Below, in pieces: positions 27,453-35,942 of a stretch of DNA of 64,000 nucleotides. A model generated the notes under the pieces. It did not search any database and was not told the origin of the DNA. It saw nothing but the letters and a program-made list of their open reading frames with translations. A program made the position numbers and the translations under genes. The DNA is from Streptomyces formicae. Its GTDB lineage: Bacteria; Actinomycetota; Actinomycetes; Streptomycetales; Streptomycetaceae. The stretch is from assembly GCF_002556545.1 (NCBI RefSeq), contig NZ_CP022685.1, positions 9,092,001 through 9,156,000 of the forward strand, written 5' to 3'. Within the stretch, counting starts at the first letter, position 1, and every line of letters begins with the position of its first letter.

Positions 27453-27926
27453 ATGTCCACGCCCGCAGCGTCATCGCGCCCAGAGATCGGACTCGAACCG
27501 ATGACCGCCACCCATCTGGCCGACGTCCTCGCGCTGGGCCGCCAGGTCTACGACACGAGCGTGAAGCCCTACACGTCCTGGTCGCTCTCGGCGATCGCCG
27601 GGCACATGGACGGCGAGGCGTCCGCCTGCTGGGTGGCCGTGGACGGGGAGCGGCTCGCCGGGTTCGTGCTCGGCTCGATGGGGTTCGACCAGCGCGCCGA
27701 CTGGGGCAACCTGGAGTGGATCGCGAGCGCCCCCGACTACCAGGGCCAGGGCGTCGCGAGCCGCCTGGTGAAGGCCTGCGTCGCGTCGCTCACCGAGGCG
27801 GGCGCGAGCGCCGTCGTGACGGACGTCGAGTCCCGCAACACCGCGTCCGCCGCGCTGATGCGGCGCAACGGCTTCGAGGCGAGCGTGTCGGTCACCTTGT
27901 TCGTACGGGAGGCAGGAGTTGCCTAA
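27453..27926 (+). CDS. GNAT family N-acetyltransferase
   Basis: A 157-residue RimI-like acetyltransferase. The acetyl-CoA motif A reads APDYQGQGVASRLVKACVAS (about residue 92), followed by VVTDVESRNTASAALMRRNGF, the common motif B end. It transfers acetyl from acetyl-CoA to an unknown amine. The ATG lies shortly after a CGGAGG site. It stands alone between hemC and the DUF1905 gene. Confidence 0.85.
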   Translation: MSTPAASSRPEIGLEPMTATHLADVLALGRQVYDTSVKPYTSWSLSAIAGHMDGEASACWVAVDGERLAGFVLGSMGFDQRADWGNLEWIASAPDYQGQGVASRLVKACVASLTEAGASAVVTDVESRNTASAALMRRNGFEASVSVTLFVREAGVA

Positions 27927-27953
27927 CGCCGGGCAGAGCGATCGTGCCAGGCG

Positions 27954-28223
27954 TCAGGCGTCGACTCGCTCCCGCAGCCGGACGGTCACAGTGTCCCCTT
28001 CCTCCTTGCCGATCGCCTTGCGCACGTCCGCCTTCACCGGCAGCTTGTGCGTCCCGTCCCCCAGGGCCATGAACGAACTCTGGAACGGATGACCGTCGAT
28101 CGTGCCTCTGACCTTCACCAGGCCGCGGGTGCCGAAGAACTCGGCCGACTGTGGCCACACGACGTAGGTCCAGCCGCCCTTGTTCGGGCTCTTCCGCAGG
28201 GTTGCGGTGAACTGCTCGTCCAT
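27954..28223 (-). CDS. DUF1905 domain protein
   Basis: An 89-residue soluble beta-barrel-like protein: [40 protein letters not shown], then [20 protein letters not shown]. This matches the DUF1905 family, widespread and uncharacterised. ATG 28223 gives the usual family length; the frame stays open far upstream but reads as shadow of the MFS 3' end. It ends 28 bases from the converging GNAT gene. Confidence 0.8.
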   Translation of the reverse strand: MDEQFTATLRKSPNKGGWTYVVWPQSAEFFGTRGLVKVRGTIDGHPFQSSFMALGDGTHKLPVKADVRKAIGKEEGDTVTVRLRERVDA

Positions 28224-28345
28224 CACGTATACCGCCTGTCCGGGAACCTTCGATGGGACGTTCACGAGGTAAGACGGAGGCAGGCGGGGAAACTCATCGC
28301 CGGCCACGAAGCTCGACCGAACAGGGCTCGTCGACAGGTGACGTC

Positions 28346-29848
28346 CTAGCCGGGAGGAGCGGACCCCGGCTCCAGCGGCGGCGCGTTCACGCCGAGGCAC
28401 GTCCTGCACTGCGGCTCGTTCCCCCGCTCCTCGTGCCAGGCGGCCGGGCTCGGCCTGACGAACACCGCCGCCGCGACCGCCGCGAGGACGAACAGCGCCG
28501 CGCACATCACCGCCGCCTTGCCGAAGGCGGTGTTCAGCGCGTCAGGATCCGCGTACGCCGTGCCGGACAGGCCCACCGCGAGCGGCAGACCGGCGACGAC
28601 GAGCAACTGCGCGATGCGCGCCGCGGTGTTGTTGACGCCGGACGCGAGACCCGCGCGGCTCGCGTCCACCGAGGCGAGCACGGTCGCGGTGAGCGGCGCC
28701 ACGAACAGGCTCATGCCGAGGCCGAGCACGACCACCGCGGGCAGCACATCGGTGACGTACGAAGCACCGGGCCTGATCCGCAGCATCAGCAGGACACCGG
28801 TGGCCGCCACCAGCGGTCCTGCCATCAGCGGCAGACGCGGGCCGACGCGCCGGGCCAGGTCACCGGAGTACGCGGAGAGCAGCAGCATCAGGACGGTGAT
28901 CGGCAGCGTCGCCGTGCCCGCCTGCAACGCGTCGTAGCCGAGCGTGGTCTGCAACTGCACCGGCAGCAGGAAGAGGATGCCGCCGATCGCCGCGTACAGG
29001 CACAGCGTCATCACGTTGGCCGCGGTGAACAGACGCGAGCGGAACAGGGTGAGGGGCAGCATCGGGTCGCGCCTGCGCCGCTCGACCGCGACGAAGGCGG
29101 CGCCCGCGGCGAGACCGAGCACTCCGGGGAGCACCATGCCCGCCGCCGACGCGTCACCGGACGCGCCGATCAGCGCGAAGCTGACGCCCGCCAGGAACAG
29201 CGCGGCCAGGCACGCGCCCGGCACGTCGAAGGGCCGCGCCGACGCCGCCTCGTCGCGGCTCTCCGGCACGTGCCGCACCGCGACGAGGACCAGCGCGGCG
29301 AGCGGCACGTTGATGAGGAAGATCCACCGCCACCCCGGACCGTCGATCAGCCAGCCGCCCAGGAAAGGCCCGATCGCGCCCGCCACACCGCCGAGCCCCG
29401 ACCAGGCGCCCACCGCCTTGGCCTGGTCGTCGGGCCGGTACGAGGAGCGCACGAGCGCCAGCGAACCAGGGGTCAGGAGCGCGCCCCCGACGCCCTGGAG
29501 CGCCCGCGCCGCGATCAGCGTTCCGGCGTTCTGCGCGAGCCCGCACAGCGCGGAGGCGAGCGCGAACCACACCACGCCCACGATCAGCGTGCGGCGCCGC
29601 CCGACACGGTCGCCGAGCGCGCCACCGAGCAGCAGCAGCGCCGACAGCGTCAGCATGTAGGCGTTGACCACCCACTGCAGGGCCGAGATCGAGGCGTCCA
29701 GGTCCTTGCCGAGCGTCGGCAGGGCGACGTTGACCACCGTCCCGTCGAGCATCGCCATGCCCGAGGCGAGAACCGCGCACGCGAGCACCCAGCGGCCGCG
29801 CGCCGAAGCGAGCGCGATTCCGTCCTCGCCCGCGGAGACCGGGGCCAT
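28346..29848 (-). CDS. DHA2-type MFS multidrug exporter (14 TM)
   Basis: A 500-residue major facilitator with about 14 helices. Motif C-like and DHA2 features are clear: [18 protein letters not shown] in helix 1 (motif D1), [16 protein letters not shown] (motif A), [19 protein letters not shown] (motif B) and [20 protein letters not shown] (motif C). These exporters drive drug or metabolite efflux with the proton gradient. A Cys pair near the C-terminus (CRTCLG) is unusual but not obviously functional. It lies 14 bases downstream of a second DHA2 exporter on the same strand, so the two are likely one transcript. Confidence 0.88.
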   Translation of the reverse strand: MAPVSAGEDGIALASARGRWVLACAVLASGMAMLDGTVVNVALPTLGKDLDASISALQWVVNAYMLTLSALLLLGGALGDRVGRRRTLIVGVVWFALASALCGLAQNAGTLIAARALQGVGGALLTPGSLALVRSSYRPDDQAKAVGAWSGLGGVAGAIGPFLGGWLIDGPGWRWIFLINVPLAALVLVAVRHVPESRDEAASARPFDVPGACLAALFLAGVSFALIGASGDASAAGMVLPGVLGLAAGAAFVAVERRRRDPMLPLTLFRSRLFTAANVMTLCLYAAIGGILFLLPVQLQTTLGYDALQAGTATLPITVLMLLLSAYSGDLARRVGPRLPLMAGPLVAATGVLLMLRIRPGASYVTDVLPAVVVLGLGMSLFVAPLTATVLASVDASRAGLASGVNNTAARIAQLLVVAGLPLAVGLSGTAYADPDALNTAFGKAAVMCAALFVLAAVAAAVFVRPSPAAWHEERGNEPQCRTCLGVNAPPLEPGSAPPG

Positions 29849-29862
29849 GAGTCACTCCCGCC

Positions 29863-31404
29863 CTACAGGTGGACCGCGCCGCCGCCCGCGTCCGTCGCGA
29901 CCGGGGCGCCCCTGCGATAGAGGACGACCGTAACGACAAGACCGACGGCGAAGAAGAGGGCCGACCACCAGTACGCCGTCGAGTACGAGTGCATCGCCGC
30001 CTGTGCCCGCACCTCGGGCGTCGGCTTCTTGCCGACCAGATAGTTGGAGGCGGCCGTGGTGGCGAGGGTGTTCAGGAGCGCCGTGCCGATCGAACCGCCC
30101 ACCTGCTGGCTGGTGTTGACCATCGCGGAGGCCACCCCGGCGTCGTGCGCGGCGACTCCCGCCGTGGCCATGCTCATCGCGGGGGCGAAGATCAGGCCGA
30201 GGCCGAGCCCGGCGACCAGCAGGGGCGGCAGCACGTGCGCGGCGTAACCGCTGGTCGTGTCGAGCGCGGTGAGCCAGGCCATGCCGGCCGCCGAGAGCCC
30301 CATGCCCAGCGGGACGATCGGCCGCGCCCCCATCTTCGGCAGCAGGTTGTTGGTGGTCACCACCGAGGCCACCACCATCACCGCGACCATCGGCAGGAAG
30401 GCGAGACCGGTCTTGATCGGCGTGTACTCGAGGATCTGCTGGAGGTAGTACGTCAGGAACAGGAAGACACCGAACATGCCCGCGCCCGAGATGAACATGG
30501 CGAGGAACGAGGCCCCCCGGTCCCGGTCGAGCACGACCCGCAGCGGAAGCAGCGGATGCGTCGCCCGCGTCTGCCACCAGGCGAACGCGACGAGCAGCAC
30601 GGCGCCGATGACCAGGAACCCCCACGTCTGCGCGTCGCCCCACTCGTGGGTCTCGGCGTTGGAGAAGCCGTAGACGATGCAGAAGAGACCGGCGGAGACC
30701 AGGAGCGTGCCGGGCACGTCGAGTTCGGGCCGGTCCGGGGGAGCGCCCGCGTGCAGCAGGCGGGCGCCGCCGACCATCGCGACGACGGCGAAGGCGAGGT
30801 TCACGTACAGGCACCAGCGCCAGTCCAGGTACTCGGTCAGCACACCGCCGAGCAGCAGCCCCACCGCGCCGCCCGCGCCCGCGATGGCGCCGTAGATGCC
30901 GAAGGCCTTGGCACGCTCCCGCGGGTCCGTGAACGTCGTGGTGAGCAGCGAGAGTGCGGCGGGGGCGAGCAGCGCGCCGAACACGCCCTGGAGCGCGCGG
31001 GCCGCCACCAGCATGGAGAAGCTGTTGGCCGCGCCGCCGAGCGCGGAGGCGAGGGCGAAACCGGCGAGCCCGGCCAGGAACACGATCTTGCGCCCCACCA
31101 GGTCGGCGATCCGCCCGCCGAGCAGCAGCAGCGAACCGAAGGCGAGCGCGTACGCGGTGACGATCCACTGCCGGTTGCCGTCGCTGAACCCCAGGTCCCG
31201 CTGGGCCGAAGGCAGCGCGATGTTCACGATCGTCGCGTCGAGCACCACCATGAGCTGGGCGATGCCGATCACGGCGAGGATCAGCCAGCGGTGCTCGTGG
31301 CGGCCGCCTCCCGCGTACGGCACGGAACCCGGTGCCCCGGCGTCGCGAACGGACCCGGCACCGGGGCGAACGGGCTCCGAGGCGGGTACGGACGAGCGGT
31401 CCAT
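29863..31404 (-). CDS. DHA2-type MFS exporter, second copy
   Basis: A 513-residue MFS protein of the EmrB/QacA type with 14 predicted helices. It has VVLDATIVNIALPSAQRDLG (motif D1), LLLGGRIADLVGRK (motif A), ARALQGVFGALLAPAALSLL (motif B) and FGIYGAIAGAGGAVGLLLGG (motif C). ATG 31404 has a good GGAGG site; a frame extension to 31431 lacks one. It is paralogous to, not a recent duplicate of, the next gene. A strong hairpin separates it from the upstream sigma-factor gene, so it probably has its own promoter. Confidence 0.88.
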   Translation of the reverse strand: MDRSSVPASEPVRPGAGSVRDAGAPGSVPYAGGGRHEHRWLILAVIGIAQLMVVLDATIVNIALPSAQRDLGFSDGNRQWIVTAYALAFGSLLLLGGRIADLVGRKIVFLAGLAGFALASALGGAANSFSMLVAARALQGVFGALLAPAALSLLTTTFTDPRERAKAFGIYGAIAGAGGAVGLLLGGVLTEYLDWRWCLYVNLAFAVVAMVGGARLLHAGAPPDRPELDVPGTLLVSAGLFCIVYGFSNAETHEWGDAQTWGFLVIGAVLLVAFAWWQTRATHPLLPLRVVLDRDRGASFLAMFISGAGMFGVFLFLTYYLQQILEYTPIKTGLAFLPMVAVMVVASVVTTNNLLPKMGARPIVPLGMGLSAAGMAWLTALDTTSGYAAHVLPPLLVAGLGLGLIFAPAMSMATAGVAAHDAGVASAMVNTSQQVGGSIGTALLNTLATTAASNYLVGKKPTPEVRAQAAMHSYSTAYWWSALFFAVGLVVTVVLYRRGAPVATDAGGGAVHL

Positions 31405-31437
31405 GGTGACCTCCAGACACCCCCGCACCACGCTAAA

Positions 31438-31479
31438 CGCACTGCTCGGAGGCCGCGACCGGGGCCTCCGAGCAGTGCG
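31438..31479. terminator. strong hairpin between sigma-factor gene and MFS operon
   Basis: A perfect 17-bp stem (left arm 31438-31454, right arm 31463-31479; core CACTGCTCGGAGGCC) with an 8-base loop lies between the sigma-gene stop and the MFS start, both on the minus strand. It should terminate sigma-factor transcription and insulate the exporters. Confidence 0.85.
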
Positions 31480-31491
31480 CGGCCCCCTCCG

Positions 31492-32094
31492 TCAGGCGGC
31501 GCGGTCCGCGGCGAGCAGCAACTCGCTCACGCGCTCCCGCGCACGCGCCACCCGGGAGCGCACGGTGCCCACCGGGCAGCCGACGGCCGCCGCGGCGTCC
31601 GCGTACGGCAGCCCTGCGAGCTGGGTGAGCACGAACGCCTCACGGCGCGGCGCGTCGAGCCCGGACAGCAGGTCGAGCAGGGCCACGCCCTCCTCGAAAC
31701 CGGGCAGCCCACGCGGCTGTGCCCGCTCGGCGGCCGCCTGCCAGTCACCGGTGTCGGCGATCCGCGGCCGCGCCGCCGCCCGCCGGAACCGGTCGGCGAC
31801 GGTGCGGCGCGCGATGGCGAGCAGCCAGGTGCGGGCACCGGACCGCGCCGCGTAGCCGGGCAGGGAGGTCAGGGCCCGCAGATACGTCTCCTGGGTCAGG
31901 TCGTCCGCGCCGTGCAGGTCACCGCTGAGGTGTGCCACGAAACGCCAGACGTCGCGCCGGGTGGCCCGCACGAACCGTTCGAACGCCTCGGCGTCGCCGT
32001 CGCGGGCGGCGAGCGCCCACTGGGTGATGAGGTCGTCGCGGGTCAGGTCCCCGCCGGGCGCACCGGTCGGGGGTCGCAAAAGGGCAGCAGTCAT
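31492..32094 (-). CDS. ECF RNA polymerase sigma factor
   Basis: A 200-residue sigma-70 family protein with only regions 2 and 4. Region 2 is AFERFVRATRRDVWRFVAHL, DDLTQETYLRALTSLPGYAA, RTWLLAIARRTVADRFRR. Region 4 is REAFVLTQLAGLPYADAAAA, VGCPVGTVRSRVARARERV. Such factors redirect RNA polymerase to stress or surface-related promoters. No separate anti-sigma gene lies downstream; a membrane protein with a Met/His-rich loop lies upstream on the same strand and could act as its sensor or be its target. ATG 32094 follows AAGGA. Confidence 0.88.
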   Translation of the reverse strand: MTAALLRPPTGAPGGDLTRDDLITQWALAARDGDAEAFERFVRATRRDVWRFVAHLSGDLHGADDLTQETYLRALTSLPGYAARSGARTWLLAIARRTVADRFRRAAARPRIADTGDWQAAAERAQPRGLPGFEEGVALLDLLSGLDAPRREAFVLTQLAGLPYADAAAAVGCPVGTVRSRVARARERVSELLLAADRAA

Positions 32095-32213
32095 CGCAAG
32101 AGGTCCTTCGGTGAAGGGAGTTCGGAAGCGACGCGGCGCAGCCTGCCGGGGACCATTGCCCCGGTGTGCGCGGACGCCGAAAATCCGCCCGGCACCGAGG
32201 GGCGCGGGCGGTA

Positions 32214-32894
32214 TCAGGAACTGACCGGAAGGACCGGTGGACCTCTGCGGGAGACGGCGTACTGAAGGAGGACCCCGCGCAGCCGGGGCACGGGTACGAG
32301 CGCCCCGACGCGCGGCGGGGCAGGGGGCAGGGCCGCGACGAGGATCCGCAGGACGAGGCGGAGCGGCACGAACAGGGCCGCGGCGAGCGCCCGTCCCGTC
32401 CGGAACGCGGCGGCCTCGCCGCGCCACAGCCACAGGGCGCAGAGCAGGGCGGCGACGACGTGGGCGAGGAACATGCCGAAGGCGCTGTGGCCGAAGAGCG
32501 ACATGATCCACTCACCGGCGTCGGGCCCGGAGGCGGCCCCGGCCCCGGACCCGGACGACATCCCCATCGCATGGTTCATGTGGTTCATGTGAGCCATGCC
32601 GTCGCCGCCGGTCGCACCGGGCGCCGTGCCGAGCCGCTGCGCGAAGCCGAACAGTTCGTGCAGGGCCAGCTGCGCCACGACCGTGGCGGAGACGACTGTC
32701 GGCGCGCCCCGTTCGCGCCCGGTCAGCCACCACGCGGCCGCGGCCGTGGCCGCGAACGCGTACCCGACCGCCCACCAGGGCAGCGCGGCCCCGGACATGA
32801 GCGTGTGACCCAGCGCCGTGACCACCACGCACACGGCCGCGAACACGGCGGCTCGTGCGAGGCGGAACACGGGACCTGAGGTCATGGGGAGCAT
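32214..32894 (-). CDS. integral membrane protein with a Met/His-rich loop
   Basis: A protein of about 226 residues with five to six transmembrane helices. Between helices 3 and 4 lies MAHMNHMNHAMGMSSGSGAG, a Met/His cluster of the kind that binds copper or silver in periplasmic loops. I do not recognise a named family with certainty. Starts at 32894 (MLPMTSGP) or 32885 (MTSGP) are both possible. It is followed 119 bases later by the ECF sigma gene on the same strand. A role in copper handling or sensing is inferred from the loop only. Confidence 0.65.
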   Translation of the reverse strand: MLPMTSGPVFRLARAAVFAAVCVVVTALGHTLMSGAALPWWAVGYAFAATAAAAWWLTGRERGAPTVVSATVVAQLALHELFGFAQRLGTAPGATGGDGMAHMNHMNHAMGMSSGSGAGAASGPDAGEWIMSLFGHSAFGMFLAHVVAALLCALWLWRGEAAAFRTGRALAAALFVPLRLVLRILVAALPPAPPRVGALVPVPRLRGVLLQYAVSRRGPPVLPVSS

Positions 32895-32985
32895 CGTGCC
32901 AGCAGGGCGGGCGGCGCCGGGCGGCGAGTCCCGAAGTTGCCCGGTGTGTACCGAGCTGCACCGCCCGGCGCGGCCGTCGGTCGAC

Positions 32986-34272
32986 CTACGAGCGGTCGCG
33001 CGCGTCCTGCCCGTCGAGGTTCTCGACGGGCTCCCGGGGACCCGGCAGCTGCGCCCCGGCGGCCTCGGTACCGGCATCAGTACCGGCACCGGCGGCCACG
33101 GGCGCACGCCGCCGCGCGAGCGCGTCGCTCACGAAGGCCGCGATGGGCTGGGTGTAGCGGGCGGTCAGCGGACCGACGATCACCAGGATCAGCACGTACG
33201 CGGTGGCCAGCGGGCCGAGCGACGGCTCGATGCCCGCCGCGACCGCGAGGCCCGCGATGACGATGGAGAACTCGCCGCGCGCCACGAGCGCGCCGCCCGC
33301 CCGCCACCGGCCCTTGACGGACACCTGTGCACGGCGGGCCGCCCAGTAACCGGTCGCGATCTTCGTGAGCGCCGTGACGACGGCCAGGGCGAGCGCGGGG
33401 AGCAGCACCGGCGGAATGCTCGCCGGATCGGTGTGCAGTCCGAAGAAGACGAAGAACACCGCGGCGAACAGGTCGCGCAGCGGCGAGAGCAGCGAGTGCG
33501 CGCCCTCGGCGACCTCTCCGGAGAGCGCGATGCCGACGAGGAACGCGCCGACGGCCGCGGAGACCTGGAGCTGCTGGGCGATGCCCGCGACCAGGATGGT
33601 CAGACCAAGTACCACCAGGAGCAGCTTCTCGGGGTCGTCACTGGAGACGAACCGGGAGATGAGCCGCCCGTACCGCACCGCGAGGAAGAGGACGAGGCCC
33701 GCGGCGCCGAGGGCGATGGCGAGCGTGAGGCTGCCCGCGGCGAGGCCGACTCCGGCGAGCAGCGCCGTGATGATGGGCAGGTAGATCGCCATCGCCAGGT
33801 CTTCGAGCACGAGGATGCTGAGGATGACCGGCGTCTCGCGGTTGCCGACCCGCCCGAGGTCGTTCAGGACCTTGGCGATGACGCCCGAGGACGAGATCCA
33901 GGTGACGCCCGCGAGGACGACGGCGGCCACCGGGCCCCAGCCCATGAGCAGCGCGGCGATCGCGCCGGGCAGGGCGTTCAGCGTGCAGTCGACCAGACCG
34001 GCCGGGTACTGCGTCTTGAGATTGCTGACGAGGTCGTTGGCCGTGTATTCGAGGCCCAGCATCAAGAGCAGCAGGATGACGCCGATCTCGGCGCCGATGG
34101 CGACGAACTCCTCGCTCGCGCCGAGCGGAAGGAGCCCGCCCTCGCCGAACGCGAGCCCGGCGAGCAGGTACAGCGGAATGGGCGAGAACTGGAAACGCCC
34201 CGCGAACCGGCCGAGGAGACCGAGCGCCAGGATGATCGCACCGAACTCGATCAGGAAGACAGCGGAATGCAC
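32986..34272 (-). CDS. khtU: CPA2-type K+(Na+)/H+ antiporter, KhtU-like
   Basis: A 428-residue cation/proton antiporter with 12-13 helices: HSAVFLIEFGAIILALGLLG, GAEIGVILLLLMLGLEYT, then SSSGVIAKVLNDLGRVGNRE and VILSILVLEDLAMAIYLPII, carrying the conserved acidic LED of CPA2 antiporters. Unlike KefB/KefC it has no C-terminal TrkA-N domain; the regulatory RCK-C part is a separate upstream gene, exactly the KhtT-KhtU arrangement. The GTG start is four bases after the khtT stop, with GGGAG inside the preceding sequence. It probably exports K+ under alkaline or electrophile stress. Confidence 0.85.
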   Translation of the reverse strand: MHSAVFLIEFGAIILALGLLGRFAGRFQFSPIPLYLLAGLAFGEGGLLPLGASEEFVAIGAEIGVILLLLMLGLEYTANDLVSNLKTQYPAGLVDCTLNALPGAIAALLMGWGPVAAVVLAGVTWISSSGVIAKVLNDLGRVGNRETPVILSILVLEDLAMAIYLPIITALLAGVGLAAGSLTLAIALGAAGLVLFLAVRYGRLISRFVSSDDPEKLLLVVLGLTILVAGIAQQLQVSAAVGAFLVGIALSGEVAEGAHSLLSPLRDLFAAVFFVFFGLHTDPASIPPVLLPALALAVVTALTKIATGYWAARRAQVSVKGRWRAGGALVARGEFSIVIAGLAVAAGIEPSLGPLATAYVLILVIVGPLTARYTQPIAAFVSDALARRRAPVAAGAGTDAGTEAAGAQLPGPREPVENLDGQDARDRS

Positions 34273-34276
34273 GCGA

Positions 34277-34762
34277 TCACTCCCGCCCGAGTATCGTCGC
34301 GGCCGTCTCCACGCCTTCGCGCGTGCCGATGACGATGAGGGTGTCGCCACCCGCCAGGCGGAAGTCGGGGGTCGGCGACGGAATGGCGTCGGCCCTGCGC
34401 AGCACGGCCACGATCGAGACGCCGGTCTCGGTCCGCATCTTGGTCTCGCCGAGCTGTCGCCCGTTCCAGTGCGAGGTGGCCGAGAGCAGGACGCGCTCGG
34501 CGACCAGGCCCAGGTCGGTGGTGTGCAGCAGGTTCGGGCTGTGGTGCGAGGGCATCAGCGCGTCGATGAGCGCGTCCGCCTCGCCCGAACTCAGCTTCAG
34601 GGACAGCGCGCACTCGTCCGGGTCGTCGGACCGGTAGGCGCTCAGCGTGCGGGCGCCGTCCCGGTGCGCGACCACGGAGAGACGGCGTTGTTCACGGGTC
34701 GTCAGGTCGTAACGTATGCCGATGCCTGGGAGCGGCGTACGACTGAGTCGCGATGCGGGCAC
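34277..34762 (-). CDS. khtT: RCK-C regulatory subunit of the antiporter, KhtT-like
   Basis: A 161-residue cytoplasmic protein. The N-terminal part (RTPLPGIGIRYDLTTREQRR) matches KhtT, and the C-terminal 75 residues are a TrkA-C/RCK-C ligand-binding domain (TGVSIVAVLRRADAIPSPTP, FRLAGGDTLIVIGTREGVE). In characterised systems this subunit gates the antiporter and binds a nucleotide second messenger such as c-di-AMP. The GTG start follows AAGGGG. Co-transcribed with the antiporter at 4-base spacing. Confidence 0.85.
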   Translation of the reverse strand: MPASRLSRTPLPGIGIRYDLTTREQRRLSVVAHRDGARTLSAYRSDDPDECALSLKLSSGEADALIDALMPSHHSPNLLHTTDLGLVAERVLLSATSHWNGRQLGETKMRTETGVSIVAVLRRADAIPSPTPDFRLAGGDTLIVIGTREGVETAATILGRE

Positions 34763-34846
34763 AGCTTTCCCCTTGGAATAGGTGATCTTTCGGGGAGTCA
34801 CCCTATCGGGGCCAAGTGTTGGCAAAATTCACCTCCGGAGGCAGTC

Positions 34847-35260
34847 ATGCCCAGAACGCCACAGGAGATCTTCGAGCGTTGCGTCTACGTGGGAACCCTG
34901 TCCCACGATGCCGACGCGTTCGCCGAACAGTTCACCGAGGACGGCGTTTTCGAAGCGCCGCTCCTGTCCGCCGCATCGGCCTTCCCCGCACGGTTGGTGG
35001 GCCGCGAACAGATCCGTACGGAGATGGCGGCGTACTACGCGCGGCAGGCGGGCGACCACCGTAGGCCGAACCTCGAGAAGTCCGGGTACGTGCTGCACGT
35101 CACCGAGGACCCCGACGTGTTCATCGTCGAGATCGACACGGTCTTCGACGGAGAGGGCGATGGGGAGGACGTGACCGTCTCGCTCGTGCAGATCTTCCGG
35201 ATCAGGGACGGGAGGATCGCCCGGCTGCGGGACTACTTCGCGCCGGACCTGATGAACTGA
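34847..35260 (+). CDS. SnoaL/NTF2-like protein
   Basis: A 137-residue cone-shaped alpha+beta barrel protein of the NTF2/SnoaL type: FAEQFTEDGVFEAPLLSAAS, VGREQIRTEMAAYYARQAGD, FRIRDGRIARLRDYFAPDLM. Members are small-molecule isomerases, hydrolases or ligand binders; the function here is unknown. GGAGG lies at the right distance before the ATG. Divergent from the khtTU pair and followed by repeats and a hairpin. Confidence 0.8.
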   Translation: MPRTPQEIFERCVYVGTLSHDADAFAEQFTEDGVFEAPLLSAASAFPARLVGREQIRTEMAAYYARQAGDHRRPNLEKSGYVLHVTEDPDVFIVEIDTVFDGEGDGEDVTVSLVQIFRIRDGRIARLRDYFAPDLMN

Positions 35261-35268
35261 GAGCGCGG

Positions 35269-35320
35269 TGGCGCCACCGGTTTCCAAGCTGGCGCCATAA
35301 ATGGCTCCACAGTGGCACCA
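35269..35320. promoter_or_regulatory. cluster of four TGGCNCCA palindromic boxes
   Basis: TGGCGCCA occurs at 35269-35276 and 35290-35297, TGGCTCCA at 35302-35309 and TGGCACCA at 35313-35320. The first is inside a longer palindrome, CGGTGGCGCCACCG. Regular spacing of 11-21 bases suggests cooperative binding of a dimeric repressor upstream of the GtrA-like gene. Confidence 0.55.
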
Positions 35321-35347
35321 CTCGTGTGCCATGGTGATGCACGTACA

Positions 35348-35382
35348 GCGCACCCCGTCCGTACTGGGCGGGGTGCGCGTTT
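35348..35382 (+). terminator. hairpin with T-run upstream of the GtrA-like gene
   Basis: GCGCACCCCG and CGGGGTGCGC form a 10-bp stem (35348-35357 with 35369-35378), with G-TTT following. It lies after the NTF2-like gene and 30 bases before the GtrA-like ATG. It could terminate the former or attenuate the latter. Confidence 0.65.
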
Positions 35383-35411
35383 CGTGGGGCGAGTCATCAA
35401 AGGGGCGGATC

Positions 35412-35936
35412 ATGGAGACAGCAGAGAGTCGGCAGCAGGCGGCACCCGGCGCCTTCGTCGCGTTCGCCCGCTTCGTGCTCTGCGGCGGCGGCGTGGGCCT
35501 CGCCTCCAGCTTCGCCGTGGCGGGACTCGCCTCCTGGCTTCCCTGGGCTCTGGCCAACGCCCTGATCACCGCGGTCTCCACGCTGCTCGCCACCGAACTG
35601 CACGCCCGCTTCACCTTCGGTGAGGGTGGGCGCGCGACCTGGCGCCAGCACGCGCAGTCGGCCGGATCTGCGGCGGCCGCGTACGTGGTCACCTGCGTGG
35701 CCATGCTGGTGCTCCAGCAGGTGGTGGCATCGCCCGGTGCGGTGCTCGAACAGGTCGTCTACCTCTCGGCCTCCGCACTCGCCGGTGTCGCGCGGTTCGC
35801 GGTCCTGCGCCTCGTCGTCTTCGCGCGGACCCGTACGCAGGGCGCGGGTGTCGTCCGCACCGGCGGCCCCGTGCCCGCGACCGTGGCCCGCGCCGCGGCC
35901 CCGGCCGACACCGCGCGCCTCTACCCCGCGGCCTGA
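35412..35936 (+). CDS. GtrA-like membrane protein
   Basis: A 174-residue protein with four transmembrane helices and the GtrA pattern FARFVLCGGGVGLASSFAVA, ANALITAVSTLLATELHARF(TF), and a final helix before an Ala/Pro-rich tail. GtrA-like proteins are thought to help move lipid-linked sugars for cell-surface glycosylation. AAAGGGGCGG precedes the ATG. It converges closely on the adenylation-domain-like gene, 6 bases apart. No glycosyltransferase partner is adjacent. Confidence 0.75.
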   Translation: METAESRQQAAPGAFVAFARFVLCGGGVGLASSFAVAGLASWLPWALANALITAVSTLLATELHARFTFGEGGRATWRQHAQSAGSAAAAYVVTCVAMLVLQQVVASPGAVLEQVVYLSASALAGVARFAVLRLVVFARTRTQGAGVVRTGGPVPATVARAAAPADTARLYPAA

Positions 35937-35942
35937 CCTGCC

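Noticed and set aside
28253..32265. Two long plus-strand frames (555 and 798 codons) opposite the MFS genes
   Set aside because: Very rich in Arg, Gln, His and Glu, which is the complement of membrane-protein codons; no motif or ribosome site.
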